A stretch of 64,000 nt of DNA from Candidatus Gastranaerophilales bacterium (GTDB lineage: Bacteria > Cyanobacteriota > Vampirovibrionia > Gastranaerophilales > Gastranaerophilaceae), in contig CALVEK010000002.1 of NCBI GenBank assembly GCA_944326555.1, positions 1-64,000 on the forward strand. Direction: 5' to 3'. Positions 34,024 through 43,825 of this stretch are shown here, one piece after another. The position numbers and the translations under genes were made by a program. Below the pieces are notes generated by a model that worked only from the letters and a program-made list of their open reading frames with translations, had not been told where the DNA came from and did not search any database. The first letter of the stretch is position 1. Each line of letters begins with the position of its first letter.

Positions 34024-34597
34024 AATAACAAAAACCTTTATTATGGCAGTAACAATTTCCTTGGGCTGTTCCACAACTGTTATGGCCAATCAAATACTTA
34101 AAGATGAGCTGGTCGAATCGACCCTTGCAGGAAAAAATTTGAAAAAGCCATATAGTGAATATCGATACAATTATGAAAGTACGAGAAAAATCCCCATACA
34201 ATTATCAGTAATTGCTGACGTAAAATCAGAAAAGGAACTTAAAGAAGGTCAAGACATTGTTTTTAAGGTTCACAATGATGTTTGGAGACAGGGAAAAAAA
34301 ATAATAAAAAAGGGTGATCTTGTATACGCTAAAGTAGAAACCATAATAACAAGCGGAATGAACGGAATACCTGCAAGTATAGTGTTGGGTGATTTTAAAT
34401 TTGAAAATATTGAAGACGGTAAAATAATGGCAGATGTTGAAAAATACGGACAAGACAGAAGCCTTATACTATATCCTATGAAATGGGCACTCACTATACT
34501 ACCGCCAACAGGCACGCTTACTAATTTTATAAAAGGCGGACACGCAAAGCTAAAAACCAATGAAATTATAGAAGTCTATTACTACCCTGAGTGGTAA
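34016..34597 (+). CDS. Secreted hypothetical protein
   Basis: A protein of 193 residues. Signal peptide (about 1-25, ending VMANQ), then a mature alpha/beta protein with the VWRQGKKIIKKGDLVYAKVE stretch. The latter suggests a beta-barrel-like domain for surface or wall assembly. The ATG at 34016 overlaps the stop of the M48-like gene, so the two are co-translated and probably work together in the envelope. The C-terminal EVYYYPEW is conserved-looking. Not recognised. Confidence 0.65.
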   Translation: MNKITKTFIMAVTISLGCSTTVMANQILKDELVESTLAGKNLKKPYSEYRYNYESTRKIPIQLSVIADVKSEKELKEGQDIVFKVHNDVWRQGKKIIKKGDLVYAKVETIITSGMNGIPASIVLGDFKFENIEDGKIMADVEKYGQDRSLILYPMKWALTILPPTGTLTNFIKGGHAKLKTNEIIEVYYYPEW

Positions 34598-34620
34598 GTT
34601 GTTGTAATATAACCCTAAAA

Positions 34621-35994
34621 TCAAAGTAATATTTGAGTACCAACCATCAATCTATGTGAATCTACCTTATTATCATTTTGGCAATATATGTAATTAAAAA
34701 TCAGTTTTAACGCCTGACCTTTAAGATAATAATTTGTACCTAAAGTATACTCTCTTTGCATATTATTAGAAACTGTTCTATCAGGATCAAACTGGTCATA
34801 CCTTGCCAAAAGCTCAAGTTTTTTTGTCAAATGATACCCGACTGTAACAAACAAGCCTTGAGAACGTTTATTTGTCAAACCGGAACCACCGTTTGAACCG
34901 TTAGCTCTCGCATATTCAAATTTTGTCCAAAAACGTTTGTAATCATAGCCGACATAAGCACCTGTAAGGTAGTAATTCATTCCATGTTTTTCACCTGATT
35001 GTATACCTCCACCGGTAACAAGTTTACCGTATCTGCCGTCAGTTTTTCCCAGTGGTTTTATATTCATCCAAGCATCAAATTCATGCCCCGGGAAAAAGGA
35101 AGTGAAATTTGTAGAAGAACTGTAAATACCCATATCGTAATCCATAAGAGAATAATCACCTCTGACTCTTACACCAAATTTTCGAATATTTGCAAGATTA
35201 CGAGATATTTGTGAACGATTAATAAAAGCTAAAGTATAAGGAGACTGAGCACCTTCTATCCCAACTCCGGGTCTTGAATTACCGACTAACACGCTTGTAT
35301 GAGGAATTCTGTGAGACTCTATATACAAATCTTGGAAAAACGGTTGCATAAAAGGCAAATGGCTGCTTCTGTGAGTAGGGTCAAGCATTATTCTGAAATT
35401 TTCTTTTCCGCCTTTAAATTGACCGTCAATAAGTATATTTATAAGGCCTACATCAAATTTAGAATCAGTATCACCACGTTCGGGAATTGTGGTCGAAAAA
35501 TTACTTTGTACAGCCGTCCAAATATGCACACTTTCAAGAGGACCTTTTTCCATTCTAAAAGTGAGTTGATCTTTTAACAATGCAGATGGGACATCGGTTC
35601 TTTCAATTTCAAGATGATACACATCTTTTGCTGTTTGAGCCAAAGAACTAAATAAAGAGAACCTTGGCGCTGCACTATCTCTCATCGGATCATATTCTGT
35701 TACACCATTTTTCAGGTCGCCATAATAACTGTCATTTTTCAAATCTTGTTCTTTAGGAGCACTAATGAATGGTCCAAAATGTCTTTCCTTGTATCTTTTT
35801 CTTGGTCCATCGACATAGACAGTATTTTCATCAATATCGATAACAGGATTGTCATCTTCATCATTTTCATCAAGAACAGTTTCTAAAAAAGAATTATTAT
35901 CTTCTGTCTTCAAGGTAATAACTTCTTGCGCCTCAACCTTTATGGCACAAAAACAAAATATTGATAATATAAAAAATAAACTAATCTTTTTCAC
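34621..35994 (-). CDS. Outer-membrane porin-like protein
   Basis: A protein of 457 residues. Signal peptide (about 1-22, ending KVEAQ), an acidic disordered segment (about 40-60, DENDEDDN), then alternating hydrophobic strands rich in aromatic residues. The middle GDTDSKFDVGLINILIDGQF and the end RLMVGTQILL fit a 14- to 16-strand barrel like phosphate-selective porins OprP/OprO. No SLH domain is present, in contrast to most cyanobacterial porins. Substrate unknown. Single gene. Confidence 0.7.
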   Translation of the reverse strand: MKKISLFFILSIFCFCAIKVEAQEVITLKTEDNNSFLETVLDENDEDDNPVIDIDENTVYVDGPRKRYKERHFGPFISAPKEQDLKNDSYYGDLKNGVTEYDPMRDSAAPRFSLFSSLAQTAKDVYHLEIERTDVPSALLKDQLTFRMEKGPLESVHIWTAVQSNFSTTIPERGDTDSKFDVGLINILIDGQFKGGKENFRIMLDPTHRSSHLPFMQPFFQDLYIESHRIPHTSVLVGNSRPGVGIEGAQSPYTLAFINRSQISRNLANIRKFGVRVRGDYSLMDYDMGIYSSSTNFTSFFPGHEFDAWMNIKPLGKTDGRYGKLVTGGGIQSGEKHGMNYYLTGAYVGYDYKRFWTKFEYARANGSNGGSGLTNKRSQGLFVTVGYHLTKKLELLARYDQFDPDRTVSNNMQREYTLGTNYYLKGQALKLIFNYIYCQNDNKVDSHRLMVGTQILL

Positions 35995-36027
35995 GACACT
36001 AACATTATAACTTATATAAAATACTTA

Positions 36028-36054
36028 CAAAAAGCGGCTGTTAACCAGCCGCTT
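36028..36054 (-). terminator. Terminator after the formate/nitrite transporter
   Basis: Minus-strand stem AAGCGGCTG/CAGCCGCTT with loop GTTAA and T-run. Confidence 0.85.
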
Positions 36055-36065
36055 ATAAATCCAAC

Positions 36066-36974
36066 TTATTTTTGTTCTTCTGTCATTTCTTTTTCAACTT
36101 GTTCTTCTTCTTTTTTATGATCATCTCTTAAGTAAGCTGTCCAGAAAAGAAGAACGACAAATACAATAGCACCTATTATGTTACCCAAAGTAACAGGAAT
36201 AAGGTTGTTTATAAAAAGACTTTTGATATTTAAAGTAGACAATTGTTGAGCTGTCAAGCCTGATGCAGCAACAATTGAAGCTGTATGTTTTGCAAAAAGT
36301 CCGTTAGTAAGGAAAAACATATTTGCAATACTGTGTTCATACCCTGAAGCTACGAATGTCATAATAGGGAAGAAAATGGCAAATATTTTACCTATTACCA
36401 ATCTTGCAGAAGAAGCCATCCATATAGCCAAGCAAACTAACCAGTTACATAAGATACCTCTTGTAAATGCTTCAACCCAAGTCAGGTTAACTTTTTGGTA
36501 AGCAGTTGTCAGGCTCAATACGCCAAGAGCCTCATGTGAATTGTGAGAACATCCTGAATAATATATGAGCAAAGCAAGAACAACAGAACCTATAAAGTTA
36601 CCGATATAAACAATTGTCCAGTTTCTCAAAAGTTTTACAAAACTTGTTTTCTTTTCTATAACGGAAAACGTCATCATAACGTTACCTGTAAACAATTCAG
36701 CACCTGTAAGTACAACCATCATAAGACCGGTCGCAAAAGTCATTGCTCCAACAAGTTTTGCAATTCCCCAGCTCAAGTTTTCTGCAGTACCTGTCATTAC
36801 AGTCAAAGAAACCTGTGCACCAAAAGCAATTAATGCACCTGCGACAATTGCAAGTACAAATGTTTTTGATTTTCTAAAATTTGCCTTAGCCGGCATTACA
36901 TTATCTGCAAGTTCATGAGCAACACTATTAGGTGTAACGCAATCTCTTGCATCGAAAGTTTGTTGTTCAGACAT
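36066..36974 (-). CDS. Formate/nitrite transporter (FNT family)
   Basis: A protein of 302 residues with six hydrophobic segments. Motifs: GALIAFGAQVSL, TGAELFTGNVMM, FTRGILCNWLVCLAIWM and YEHSIANMFF, which carry the FNT pore residues including the His of EHSIAN. It is a pentameric channel for formate, nitrite or another small anion. Next to the hyf-like operon, which starts divergently about 300 bp away, formate is the more natural substrate. The C-terminal 25 residues are strongly charged. Confidence 0.92.
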   Translation of the reverse strand: MSEQQTFDARDCVTPNSVAHELADNVMPAKANFRKSKTFVLAIVAGALIAFGAQVSLTVMTGTAENLSWGIAKLVGAMTFATGLMMVVLTGAELFTGNVMMTFSVIEKKTSFVKLLRNWTIVYIGNFIGSVVLALLIYYSGCSHNSHEALGVLSLTTAYQKVNLTWVEAFTRGILCNWLVCLAIWMASSARLVIGKIFAIFFPIMTFVASGYEHSIANMFFLTNGLFAKHTASIVAASGLTAQQLSTLNIKSLFINNLIPVTLGNIIGAIVFVVLLFWTAYLRDDHKKEEEQVEKEMTEEQK

Positions 36975-37271
36975 CTTAATCTCCTTTGATAATCTTTCTC
37001 TAATTTCCTAATTCACTCTCCACACTAACAATCCGCCAAAATACAAATCTGGCGTTAGCGGCGTTATAAAAGCGTCTTACTAATCTTAAATTGTTAAAAA
37101 CAAAAGGATTTAATCACATTTGTTTGAGCTAGTGTAAGTCTGATTCTAAAACTAAAAATTTTTAATTACAAGTAAAAATTTTAATTAAAATAAACTTGAC
37201 TTTATACTTTGTTAGATTTAAAACAGTGCTTGTTGAAATTAGCCGAAAGTTATAAATTTGGGATGGAATAA
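36975..37271. promoter_or_regulatory. Divergent intergenic region of FNT and hyf-like operon
   Basis: No ORF. On the FNT side an inverted repeat CGCCA/TGGCG (37034-37054), near a CCGC...GCGG pair, could form a leader hairpin. On the hyf side TTGACT (37196-37201) with TAAAAC (37219-37224), 17 bp apart, is a plausible but weak promoter; AT-rich tracts precede it. I see no FNR-type TTGAT-N4-ATCAA box. Confidence 0.4.
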
Positions 37272-39248
37272 ATGAATATTTTTTTTGTTGGAGTATTACT
37301 CCTGGTTTTAGGCGGTATTTTTACACTGTTAGTAAGTAGAAAGTATAAAGTATTTTCTGTTGCAATGTTTACTACAATTGCAACTGTTCTTTGTTTAATA
37401 CCTGCTTTGAGTTGTATTTTAGGCTCTCAAACATTTTTGTTTGGATTTGAATTAAACAAAATTTTTGGAGAAGTCAGTTTTTCGATTGATCCGCTATCAG
37501 CTTTCTTTATTATTGTAATTTCTATTATGGGACTTTGTTCTGTAATATATTCTAAGGGGTATCTTGCTCCATACATCGAAAAAAACAAAAATGTAAATTC
37601 TCATTTGATATTTTTAACATTACTGATAGCATCAATGTTACTCGTTGTAACCTGCAGCAATGCTTTAATGTTCTTGGTCTTTTGGGAAATAATGTCATTA
37701 AGTTCATTCTTCCTTGTTATATTTGAACACGAGAAAAAAGAAGTTTTGAAAGCGGGCGTAAAATATCTTGTATTTATGCACATATCCGTATTATTTATAA
37801 TGCTTGCATTTGCTCTATGCAGTTTGAAAGCAGGAAGTTTTGATTTTGCGACATTTACAAACATACTTGAATCAAATAAAAATCTTGCAACGATAGTATT
37901 TGTACTATCGTTTATAGGATTTGGAACAAAAGCGGGATTTGTACCTTTTCATAACTGGTTACCCGATGCACACCCTGCGGCACCAAGCCACGTAAGTGCA
38001 ATAATGTCAGGTGTAATGATTAAGACAGGTATCTACGGTATATTAAGAGTTTTATCACTTTGCGGCACACCAACAAAAACTATTGCTTACGGTGTCTTGA
38101 TTCTGTCAGTTATTTCCGCATTGTACGGTGTGTTATATGCAATTACACAACACGATTTAAAGAGATTACTTGCCTATCACAGTATAGAAAATATCGGAAT
38201 AATCGGCATAGGTATTGGTGTTGGTATGCTTGGAATGGCATACAACAACCCAATCGTTACAATACTTGGTTTTGCCGGTGGTATTTTACATATATTGAAT
38301 CACTCAATATTTAAAGAATTGCTGTTTATGGCAGCAGGAAGTGTATACATTAAAACTCATACAAGAAACGTTGAAATATTGGGCGGACTTATAAAAACTA
38401 TGCCGTATAGTGCCTTGCTGTTTTTAACAGGATCTGTTGCAATTTGCGGTTTACCTCCTTTCAACGGTTTTGTAAGTGAATTTCTTGTTTACTTTGGTAT
38501 GGTAAAGGGATTAGACACAAATAATTTCTTTGCTGTAGTTGTTCTGTTATTTGCAATTGCAGGATTGGCTCTTGTCGGCACAATGGCCATTTTATGTTTT
38601 ACAAAAGCATTCAGCATAGTATTTTTGGGTATGCCAAGAAGCGAAAATGCACAAAATGCAAAATCTGACAGCACATTTTCAATGTTGGCACCAATGGGAT
38701 TTCTTGCAATATTGACTCTTGTTATAGGATTGCTACCTCAATATGCATTCGAAATGGTAACTAAACCTGCATTTGTTATAACACATGCACCATCTGTTAC
38801 GTTGACAATGCCAATAGAGATAATGAAAGAAATATCGCTGTTTGCATTCGGTTTTATTGTGTTTGTTTCTGTTCTTATATTTGCAAAACTCAAATTTTCA
38901 AACAAAACCGTTTTGCACGAAACTTGGGGTTGCGGATATAACAGACCAAACTGCCACATGCAATATACGGCTTCATCTTATGCAAGTCCTTTCCTTGCAA
39001 TGCTAAGACCTCTATTCAAAAAGATTTTTGATGTAGAAAAGCCTAAAAAACTTTTCCCTAAAAATGCTCATTTTAGTTTGCATATAGATGATATAGAAGA
39101 GGCTTATGTTATCAATCCTTTGGTAAAATTTGACGAATGGTTTTTATCAAAGTTTGAAAAAATACAAAGCGGTAACATTCAATCTTACATAAAATACAGC
39201 TTAATCTTTCTGGTAATAATCATAATAGGAAGTTTGATAATTAAGTAA
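37272..39248 (+). CDS. hyfB: HyfB/NuoL-like ion-translocating membrane subunit
   Basis: An antiporter-like subunit of 658 residues with about 15 hydrophobic segments. The family signature KAGFVPFHNWLPDAHPAAPSHV carries the conserved Lys and the acidic residue near it. In complex I-like enzymes such a subunit pumps ions when electrons pass the peripheral arm. GGGATGG is a weak ribosome site. First gene of a six-gene operon (hyfBCEFGI order, hyfA, hyfD and hyfH absent). Confidence 0.9.
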   Translation: MNIFFVGVLLLVLGGIFTLLVSRKYKVFSVAMFTTIATVLCLIPALSCILGSQTFLFGFELNKIFGEVSFSIDPLSAFFIIVISIMGLCSVIYSKGYLAPYIEKNKNVNSHLIFLTLLIASMLLVVTCSNALMFLVFWEIMSLSSFFLVIFEHEKKEVLKAGVKYLVFMHISVLFIMLAFALCSLKAGSFDFATFTNILESNKNLATIVFVLSFIGFGTKAGFVPFHNWLPDAHPAAPSHVSAIMSGVMIKTGIYGILRVLSLCGTPTKTIAYGVLILSVISALYGVLYAITQHDLKRLLAYHSIENIGIIGIGIGVGMLGMAYNNPIVTILGFAGGILHILNHSIFKELLFMAAGSVYIKTHTRNVEILGGLIKTMPYSALLFLTGSVAICGLPPFNGFVSEFLVYFGMVKGLDTNNFFAVVVLLFAIAGLALVGTMAILCFTKAFSIVFLGMPRSENAQNAKSDSTFSMLAPMGFLAILTLVIGLLPQYAFEMVTKPAFVITHAPSVTLTMPIEIMKEISLFAFGFIVFVSVLIFAKLKFSNKTVLHETWGCGYNRPNCHMQYTASSYASPFLAMLRPLFKKIFDVEKPKKLFPKNAHFSLHIDDIEEAYVINPLVKFDEWFLSKFEKIQSGNIQSYIKYSLIFLVIIIIGSLIIK

Positions 39249-39274
39249 CAAAAAGGAAATTACGGGATATAAAA

Positions 39275-40192
39275 ATGCTAATTAAACTTTTAAATTTATT
39301 AATACTGTTGTTGGTTCCATTTTTAATGATGGGCGTTATAAGAAAAACAAAAGCCTTTTGGGGAGGAAGAAAGGGATGTTCTATATTCCAACCGCTATGG
39401 GATTTTACTAAATTAATAAAAAAAGACTTTGTAATAAGCAAGACGACATCTGCAGTCTTCAAAATTTCACCGGTAGTAAATCTATCTGCAGTATTGGCGG
39501 CAGCTCTACTGGTTCCAATGTCTGCAGGAACGATTATCTTAAACTTGCCTGTAGGATTTGTATTATTTGCATATATCCTTGGTTTAGGAAAATTCTTTTC
39601 TCTGATTTCTGCAATGGATACGGGAAGCAGTTTTGAAGGTATGGGAGCATCAAGAGAGGCTTGTTTTACAACAATCGTTGAACCTGCATTTTTCATTGTA
39701 ATAGCTTCAATTATGGCAATGACAGGTAACGTTACTTTTGACAGCCTTTCCAAAATATTCACTAACACAGGAAGTTACGGTATATTGATTGCAATATTTG
39801 CAGTTGTTGCATTATTTTTAATGATATTAATCGAAGGCTCCAGAGTTCCGGTTGATGATCCTACAACTCACCTTGAATTAACAATGATTCATGAGGTAAT
39901 GATTCTGGATAATTCGGCTTTGGATTTAGCTTTGTTTAGCTGGGCAAATTCAATAAAAATGCTATTAATATCATCATTAATAGCAAACATCATAATACCA
40001 AGCTCATTGAGCCAATGGGCATCTGTTTTACTATATTTGTTTGTCATTTTTGCAATCTCTGTGATAATCGGAACCATAGAATCCGGAATGGCAAGAATAA
40101 GAATGTCTCACGTTTTTGAATTTGTTTTTGTAATGAGTTCATTCGCTCTTGTTGTTTTATCATTGGTAGTTGCAAGGATGTTTGGAGGTTAA
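39275..40192 (+). CDS. hyfC: HyfC/NuoH-like membrane subunit
   Basis: A protein of 305 residues with about eight hydrophobic segments. It belongs to the NuoH/EchB family. KAFWGGRKGCSIFQPLWDF and EGSRVPVDDPTTHLELTMI match the loops next to the large subunit. It anchors the peripheral arm to the membrane in complex I-like complexes. It lies 26 bp after hyfB and 6 bp before hyfE. Confidence 0.92.
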   Translation: MLIKLLNLLILLLVPFLMMGVIRKTKAFWGGRKGCSIFQPLWDFTKLIKKDFVISKTTSAVFKISPVVNLSAVLAAALLVPMSAGTIILNLPVGFVLFAYILGLGKFFSLISAMDTGSSFEGMGASREACFTTIVEPAFFIVIASIMAMTGNVTFDSLSKIFTNTGSYGILIAIFAVVALFLMILIEGSRVPVDDPTTHLELTMIHEVMILDNSALDLALFSWANSIKMLLISSLIANIIIPSSLSQWASVLLYLFVIFAISVIIGTIESGMARIRMSHVFEFVFVMSSFALVVLSLVVARMFGG

Positions 40193-40198
40193 TAAAAA

Positions 40199-40864
40199 AT
40201 GGAAAACGGATTTATAATACTTTTCGGGCTTACAATGCTATACCTTGCGGCAACAAGCAGGATAGTAGCCCACATAAGACTTTTGATAGCACAGGGTATT
40301 TTACTGTTTTTAATATGCTGTTGCAACATGAATCATATTTTAGGAATCCATATGAAATGGTTAAATTTCGGATTCTTGGTTGTAGAAACTTTGATTGTAA
40401 AAGCTATTATTATTCCTTGGTTTTTGTATAGAGTCTTAAAAAAGACAAATGCAAACAGAGATATTGCAGCTAACGTACCTCATTTTTATTGCTTGGTAAT
40501 TGCCAGTGTAATACTGATGGCGGGTTTTCTTGTTTCAAACTATTTTATCTCATCAGTAAAAATGATATCTCCGATATATTTCGGAGTATCCGTTGCAACA
40601 ATAATAATAAGTTTATGGCTTATCACAATTAAACACAAAATTATTTCAAACGTAATTGAGTTTATTACAATGGAAAACGGTATATTCTTACTTTCGCTTT
40701 CTGTAGCAAAAGAAATGCCGATACTTGTAAACATGGGTGTACTGCTTGATGTATTTATTGCAGTATACATACTTGGTTTGTTTGTGAACGTAATTAACAA
40801 AGAATTTAAAGACCTCGAAGTGTCTAATTTATCAGATTTAAAGGACTATGAATACAATGATTAA
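40199..40864 (+). CDS. hyfE: HyfE-like membrane subunit
   Basis: A protein of 221 residues with six to seven hydrophobic segments. The second half resembles NuoK (MENGIFLLSL is the recurrent HyfE phrase). It carries the small antiporter-associated module of group 4-type complexes. It overlaps hyfF by 17 bp. Confidence 0.85.
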   Translation: MENGFIILFGLTMLYLAATSRIVAHIRLLIAQGILLFLICCCNMNHILGIHMKWLNFGFLVVETLIVKAIIIPWFLYRVLKKTNANRDIAANVPHFYCLVIASVILMAGFLVSNYFISSVKMISPIYFGVSVATIIISLWLITIKHKIISNVIEFITMENGIFLLSLSVAKEMPILVNMGVLLDVFIAVYILGLFVNVINKEFKDLEVSNLSDLKDYEYND

Positions 40865-42302
40865 AACTATTTTATTATTTCCGATAGTTGCCGGCATATT
40901 AATGCTGTTATTCAGAAAAAGATTTATAGACAATCTTTTACTAAACATATACGCATTTTTGCATTTTGCAATAACGCTTTTTCTGGTATTTGGCAACAAA
41001 CTGTACCAAGGCACATATTTTGCTGTAGATAATACAAATAAGATATTTCTGTTAATACTGTCATTTGTATTTTTGATGGTAACGCTGTATAACAACGGTT
41101 ACTCCAAGAGTCTTCCATCTTTCGGAGTACAGGTAGGAGACAAAAAAATATGTCTGTATTGGTTTATGACACTTGCTTTTGTTTGGGCAATGACAGGAAC
41201 CGTACTTACAACTGACTTGGGTATTGCGTGGGTATTTATAGAAGCAACTACACTATCAAGTGCTTATTTAATATTTTTCCATAGGACAAAAACAGCAATC
41301 GAAGCAGCGTGGAAATATGTATTTATCTGTTCTATAGGTATTGCTCTTGCATTTGTAGGTATAATCTTTTTGAACGTATCAACAGGAGATATTAACTCAC
41401 TTAGTTACAATGTACTGTACAATAATGCACCAATGTTTGATATTTTCTGGCTAAAAACAGCCTTTGTCTTTATACTTTTTGGCTTTGGTGCCAAAATGGG
41501 TCTTGCACCAATTCACTTTTGGCTGCCTGATGCTCACTCAGAATCACCATCTCCTATTTCTGCATTATTGTCAGCAACATTATTAAACTCGGCATTTCTT
41601 GTTATTGTTAGAGTATTTAAATTGATGACTATAGCAAATTGTGATGAATATGCAAGAATAATGATGCTTGTAATGGGATTTTTATCATTATTTGTAACGG
41701 CTGTTTTTGTTTATCATATAAAAAATTACAAAAGAATGCTCGCATATTCTTCTATTGAGAATATGGGAATCCTTGCGATAGGTACAGCGTTGGGCGGTGT
41801 AGGATATATTGCAGTAATGCTCCACTTAATAGGACATTCGCTTGCAAAAGCATCTTTCTTTTTAACATCAGGAAATATTCTTGAATTGTTTGAAACAAAA
41901 AGAATAAAATCAGTAAACGGGCTTATAAAAGCAGACGGAAAGACAGGTTGGCTATGGATGTTTTCTATGCTTGCGATATGCGCATTTCCAACTTCAGTTC
42001 TTTTCATAAGTGAATTTTTAATTGTCAAAACAATGATTTCCCAAAAACATTATATACTCTGCGTATTGTTCTTGTTATTACTCACAGTTGTATTATATGG
42101 AATAGGCAGAGTAGTTATAAAAATGGCCTTTGGTGAAATCAGCGAAGACAAGGTAAAAATTCTGGAAGAAAATAAAACAAAATTATCAGCATTTATGTAC
42201 ATTCCTCAATTCATTATGCTAATAATTGTATTTATTCTAGGTGTATATGTACCACCATTCTTAAATAACATAATCAGCTGTGCCTCAGCAGCTTTATACT
42301 AA
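40848..42302 (+). CDS. hyfF: HyfF/NuoN-like ion-translocating membrane subunit
   Basis: A second antiporter-like subunit of 484 residues, with about 13 hydrophobic segments. KMGLAPIHFWLPDAHSESPSP mirrors the signature of HyfB. AAAGGACT precedes the ATG. Two such subunits, with HyfC and HyfE, make a full membrane arm. Confidence 0.9.
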   Translation: MNTMIKTILLFPIVAGILMLLFRKRFIDNLLLNIYAFLHFAITLFLVFGNKLYQGTYFAVDNTNKIFLLILSFVFLMVTLYNNGYSKSLPSFGVQVGDKKICLYWFMTLAFVWAMTGTVLTTDLGIAWVFIEATTLSSAYLIFFHRTKTAIEAAWKYVFICSIGIALAFVGIIFLNVSTGDINSLSYNVLYNNAPMFDIFWLKTAFVFILFGFGAKMGLAPIHFWLPDAHSESPSPISALLSATLLNSAFLVIVRVFKLMTIANCDEYARIMMLVMGFLSLFVTAVFVYHIKNYKRMLAYSSIENMGILAIGTALGGVGYIAVMLHLIGHSLAKASFFLTSGNILELFETKRIKSVNGLIKADGKTGWLWMFSMLAICAFPTSVLFISEFLIVKTMISQKHYILCVLFLLLLTVVLYGIGRVVIKMAFGEISEDKVKILEENKTKLSAFMYIPQFIMLIIVFILGVYVPPFLNNIISCASAALY

Positions 42303-42338
42303 ATATTTAATATTCAAAAATTTTGAAGGATAAAAAAT

Positions 42339-43805
42339 ATGACAAATTGGGTAAAAACAAAAAACAATACAAAAATAAATCTTGCAGATATTCCTGTATT
42401 AGATATAGAAAATTTAAGGACAGAAGTTAAAGCACTTAACAAAAGACCTGTTGCTTTTTTCGGGAAAGATTGGGGAAATGGAAACGTAAGACTGTTTGTT
42501 ATTCTGGCAGATGACACATCGGGAGATTTGTATGTAAGTTCTACAATTTTTGGGAATCTTCAAAAATCTTATGAATCATTTACACAAGATATTCCATCAT
42601 TCCACATCTTTGAAAGAGAATTCTATGAAGATTTTGGTATTGAACCATTACATCATCCTTGGTTAAAACCTGTAAGAAAGAATCAAGATGATTACACATT
42701 TTTTGAAATGCAAGGTGAAGAAGTCCATCAGGTAGCTGTTGGACCAATACACGCAGGAGTAATAGAACCTGGACATTTTAGATTTATGTGTAACGGAGAA
42801 ACTGTTTATCACCTTGAAATAATGCTTGGATATCAGCACAAAGGTGTTGAAGAATTGATGTTGAAAAAGCACTCCAATCAATTGGCAGAGTCAATTGTGG
42901 GAGACAGCGTAATAGCCTACAATACTGCGTATTCACAGATTGTTGAAACACTTAAAGATATAAAAATTTCAGACAAAGCACAGTTAATAAGAAAACTTGC
43001 TCTCGAAATGGAAAGAGCAGCTATTCACATAGGAGATTTAGGTGCAATTGCAGGAGATATTGCATACCTTATGGGGGCATCGGTTTTTGGCGCAACAAGA
43101 ACTCTTGTCATAAATACAATGCTTGAATTTTGCGGAAGCAGATTCGGAAGAGGATTTGTTACGGTTGGCGGAGTTAATTTTGACTTGTCTGATGAAATTA
43201 TGGAAAAAGCCAAAAAAACATTAGACAAAGTTGAAAAAGATGTAGACAGAATGGTTAAAACAATGCTCAAAAACTCAAGTGTTATGTCTCGTCTTGAAAA
43301 AACAGGTACTGTAAGTACAGAAAGAGCAATGGAAACTGGTCTTGTTGGTATGGCAGCAAGAGCATCAGGCGTACCGATTGATTCAAGATTCGACTATCCT
43401 GACAAATGGATGGAAAAATTGAATATAAACAAAAAAGTTTTCAACGGTATTGGTGATGTAAACTCTAGATTTAAACTCAGATACAAAGAAATAAAAGAAT
43501 CTCTTGATATCATCAGAAAAATATTTAAAGAATTAAAAAATCTAAAATCAGAGCCCGTTTTAACATACTCTGATAACGACTTTACAAAAGACTCCTTTGC
43601 TATATCAATAGTCGAAGGTTGGAGAGGAGAAGTTGTTCACATTGCAATGACCGATGACAACGGAAAGTTATCCAGATATAAGATTAAAGATCCTTCATTT
43701 AACAACTGGTTCGGTCTTGCGCTTGCCGTAAGGAATAACGGAGTGTCAGATTTTCCGCTTTGCAACAAGAGCTTCAATCTCTCATATTCGGGCAACGATT
43801 TATAA
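42339..43805 (+). CDS. hyfG: HyfG-like large subunit lacking NiFe-site cysteines (Ehr type)
   Basis: A protein of 488 residues: NuoC-like N-terminus (about 1-115), then a NuoD/hydrogenase large-subunit domain. GPIHAGVIEPGHFRF and EIMLGYQHKGVE are group 4 signatures. Where NiFe enzymes read CGIC, this one reads VGDS (about residues 187-190). The C-terminal DPCxxC pair is DPSFNNW. With both cysteine pairs missing, no NiFe centre can form, as in Ehr complexes. Catalytic partner unknown; its redox chemistry is not hydrogen cleavage. Confidence 0.88.
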   Translation: MTNWVKTKNNTKINLADIPVLDIENLRTEVKALNKRPVAFFGKDWGNGNVRLFVILADDTSGDLYVSSTIFGNLQKSYESFTQDIPSFHIFEREFYEDFGIEPLHHPWLKPVRKNQDDYTFFEMQGEEVHQVAVGPIHAGVIEPGHFRFMCNGETVYHLEIMLGYQHKGVEELMLKKHSNQLAESIVGDSVIAYNTAYSQIVETLKDIKISDKAQLIRKLALEMERAAIHIGDLGAIAGDIAYLMGASVFGATRTLVINTMLEFCGSRFGRGFVTVGGVNFDLSDEIMEKAKKTLDKVEKDVDRMVKTMLKNSSVMSRLEKTGTVSTERAMETGLVGMAARASGVPIDSRFDYPDKWMEKLNINKKVFNGIGDVNSRFKLRYKEIKESLDIIRKIFKELKNLKSEPVLTYSDNDFTKDSFAISIVEGWRGEVVHIAMTDDNGKLSRYKIKDPSFNNWFGLALAVRNNGVSDFPLCNKSFNLSYSGNDL

Positions 43806-43825
43806 AAAACAAAAAGGAAATAACT

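Noticed and set aside
42339-43805. Annotating the operon as a working NiFe hydrogenase-4
   Set aside because: Both cysteine pairs that bind nickel and iron are missing in the large subunit.
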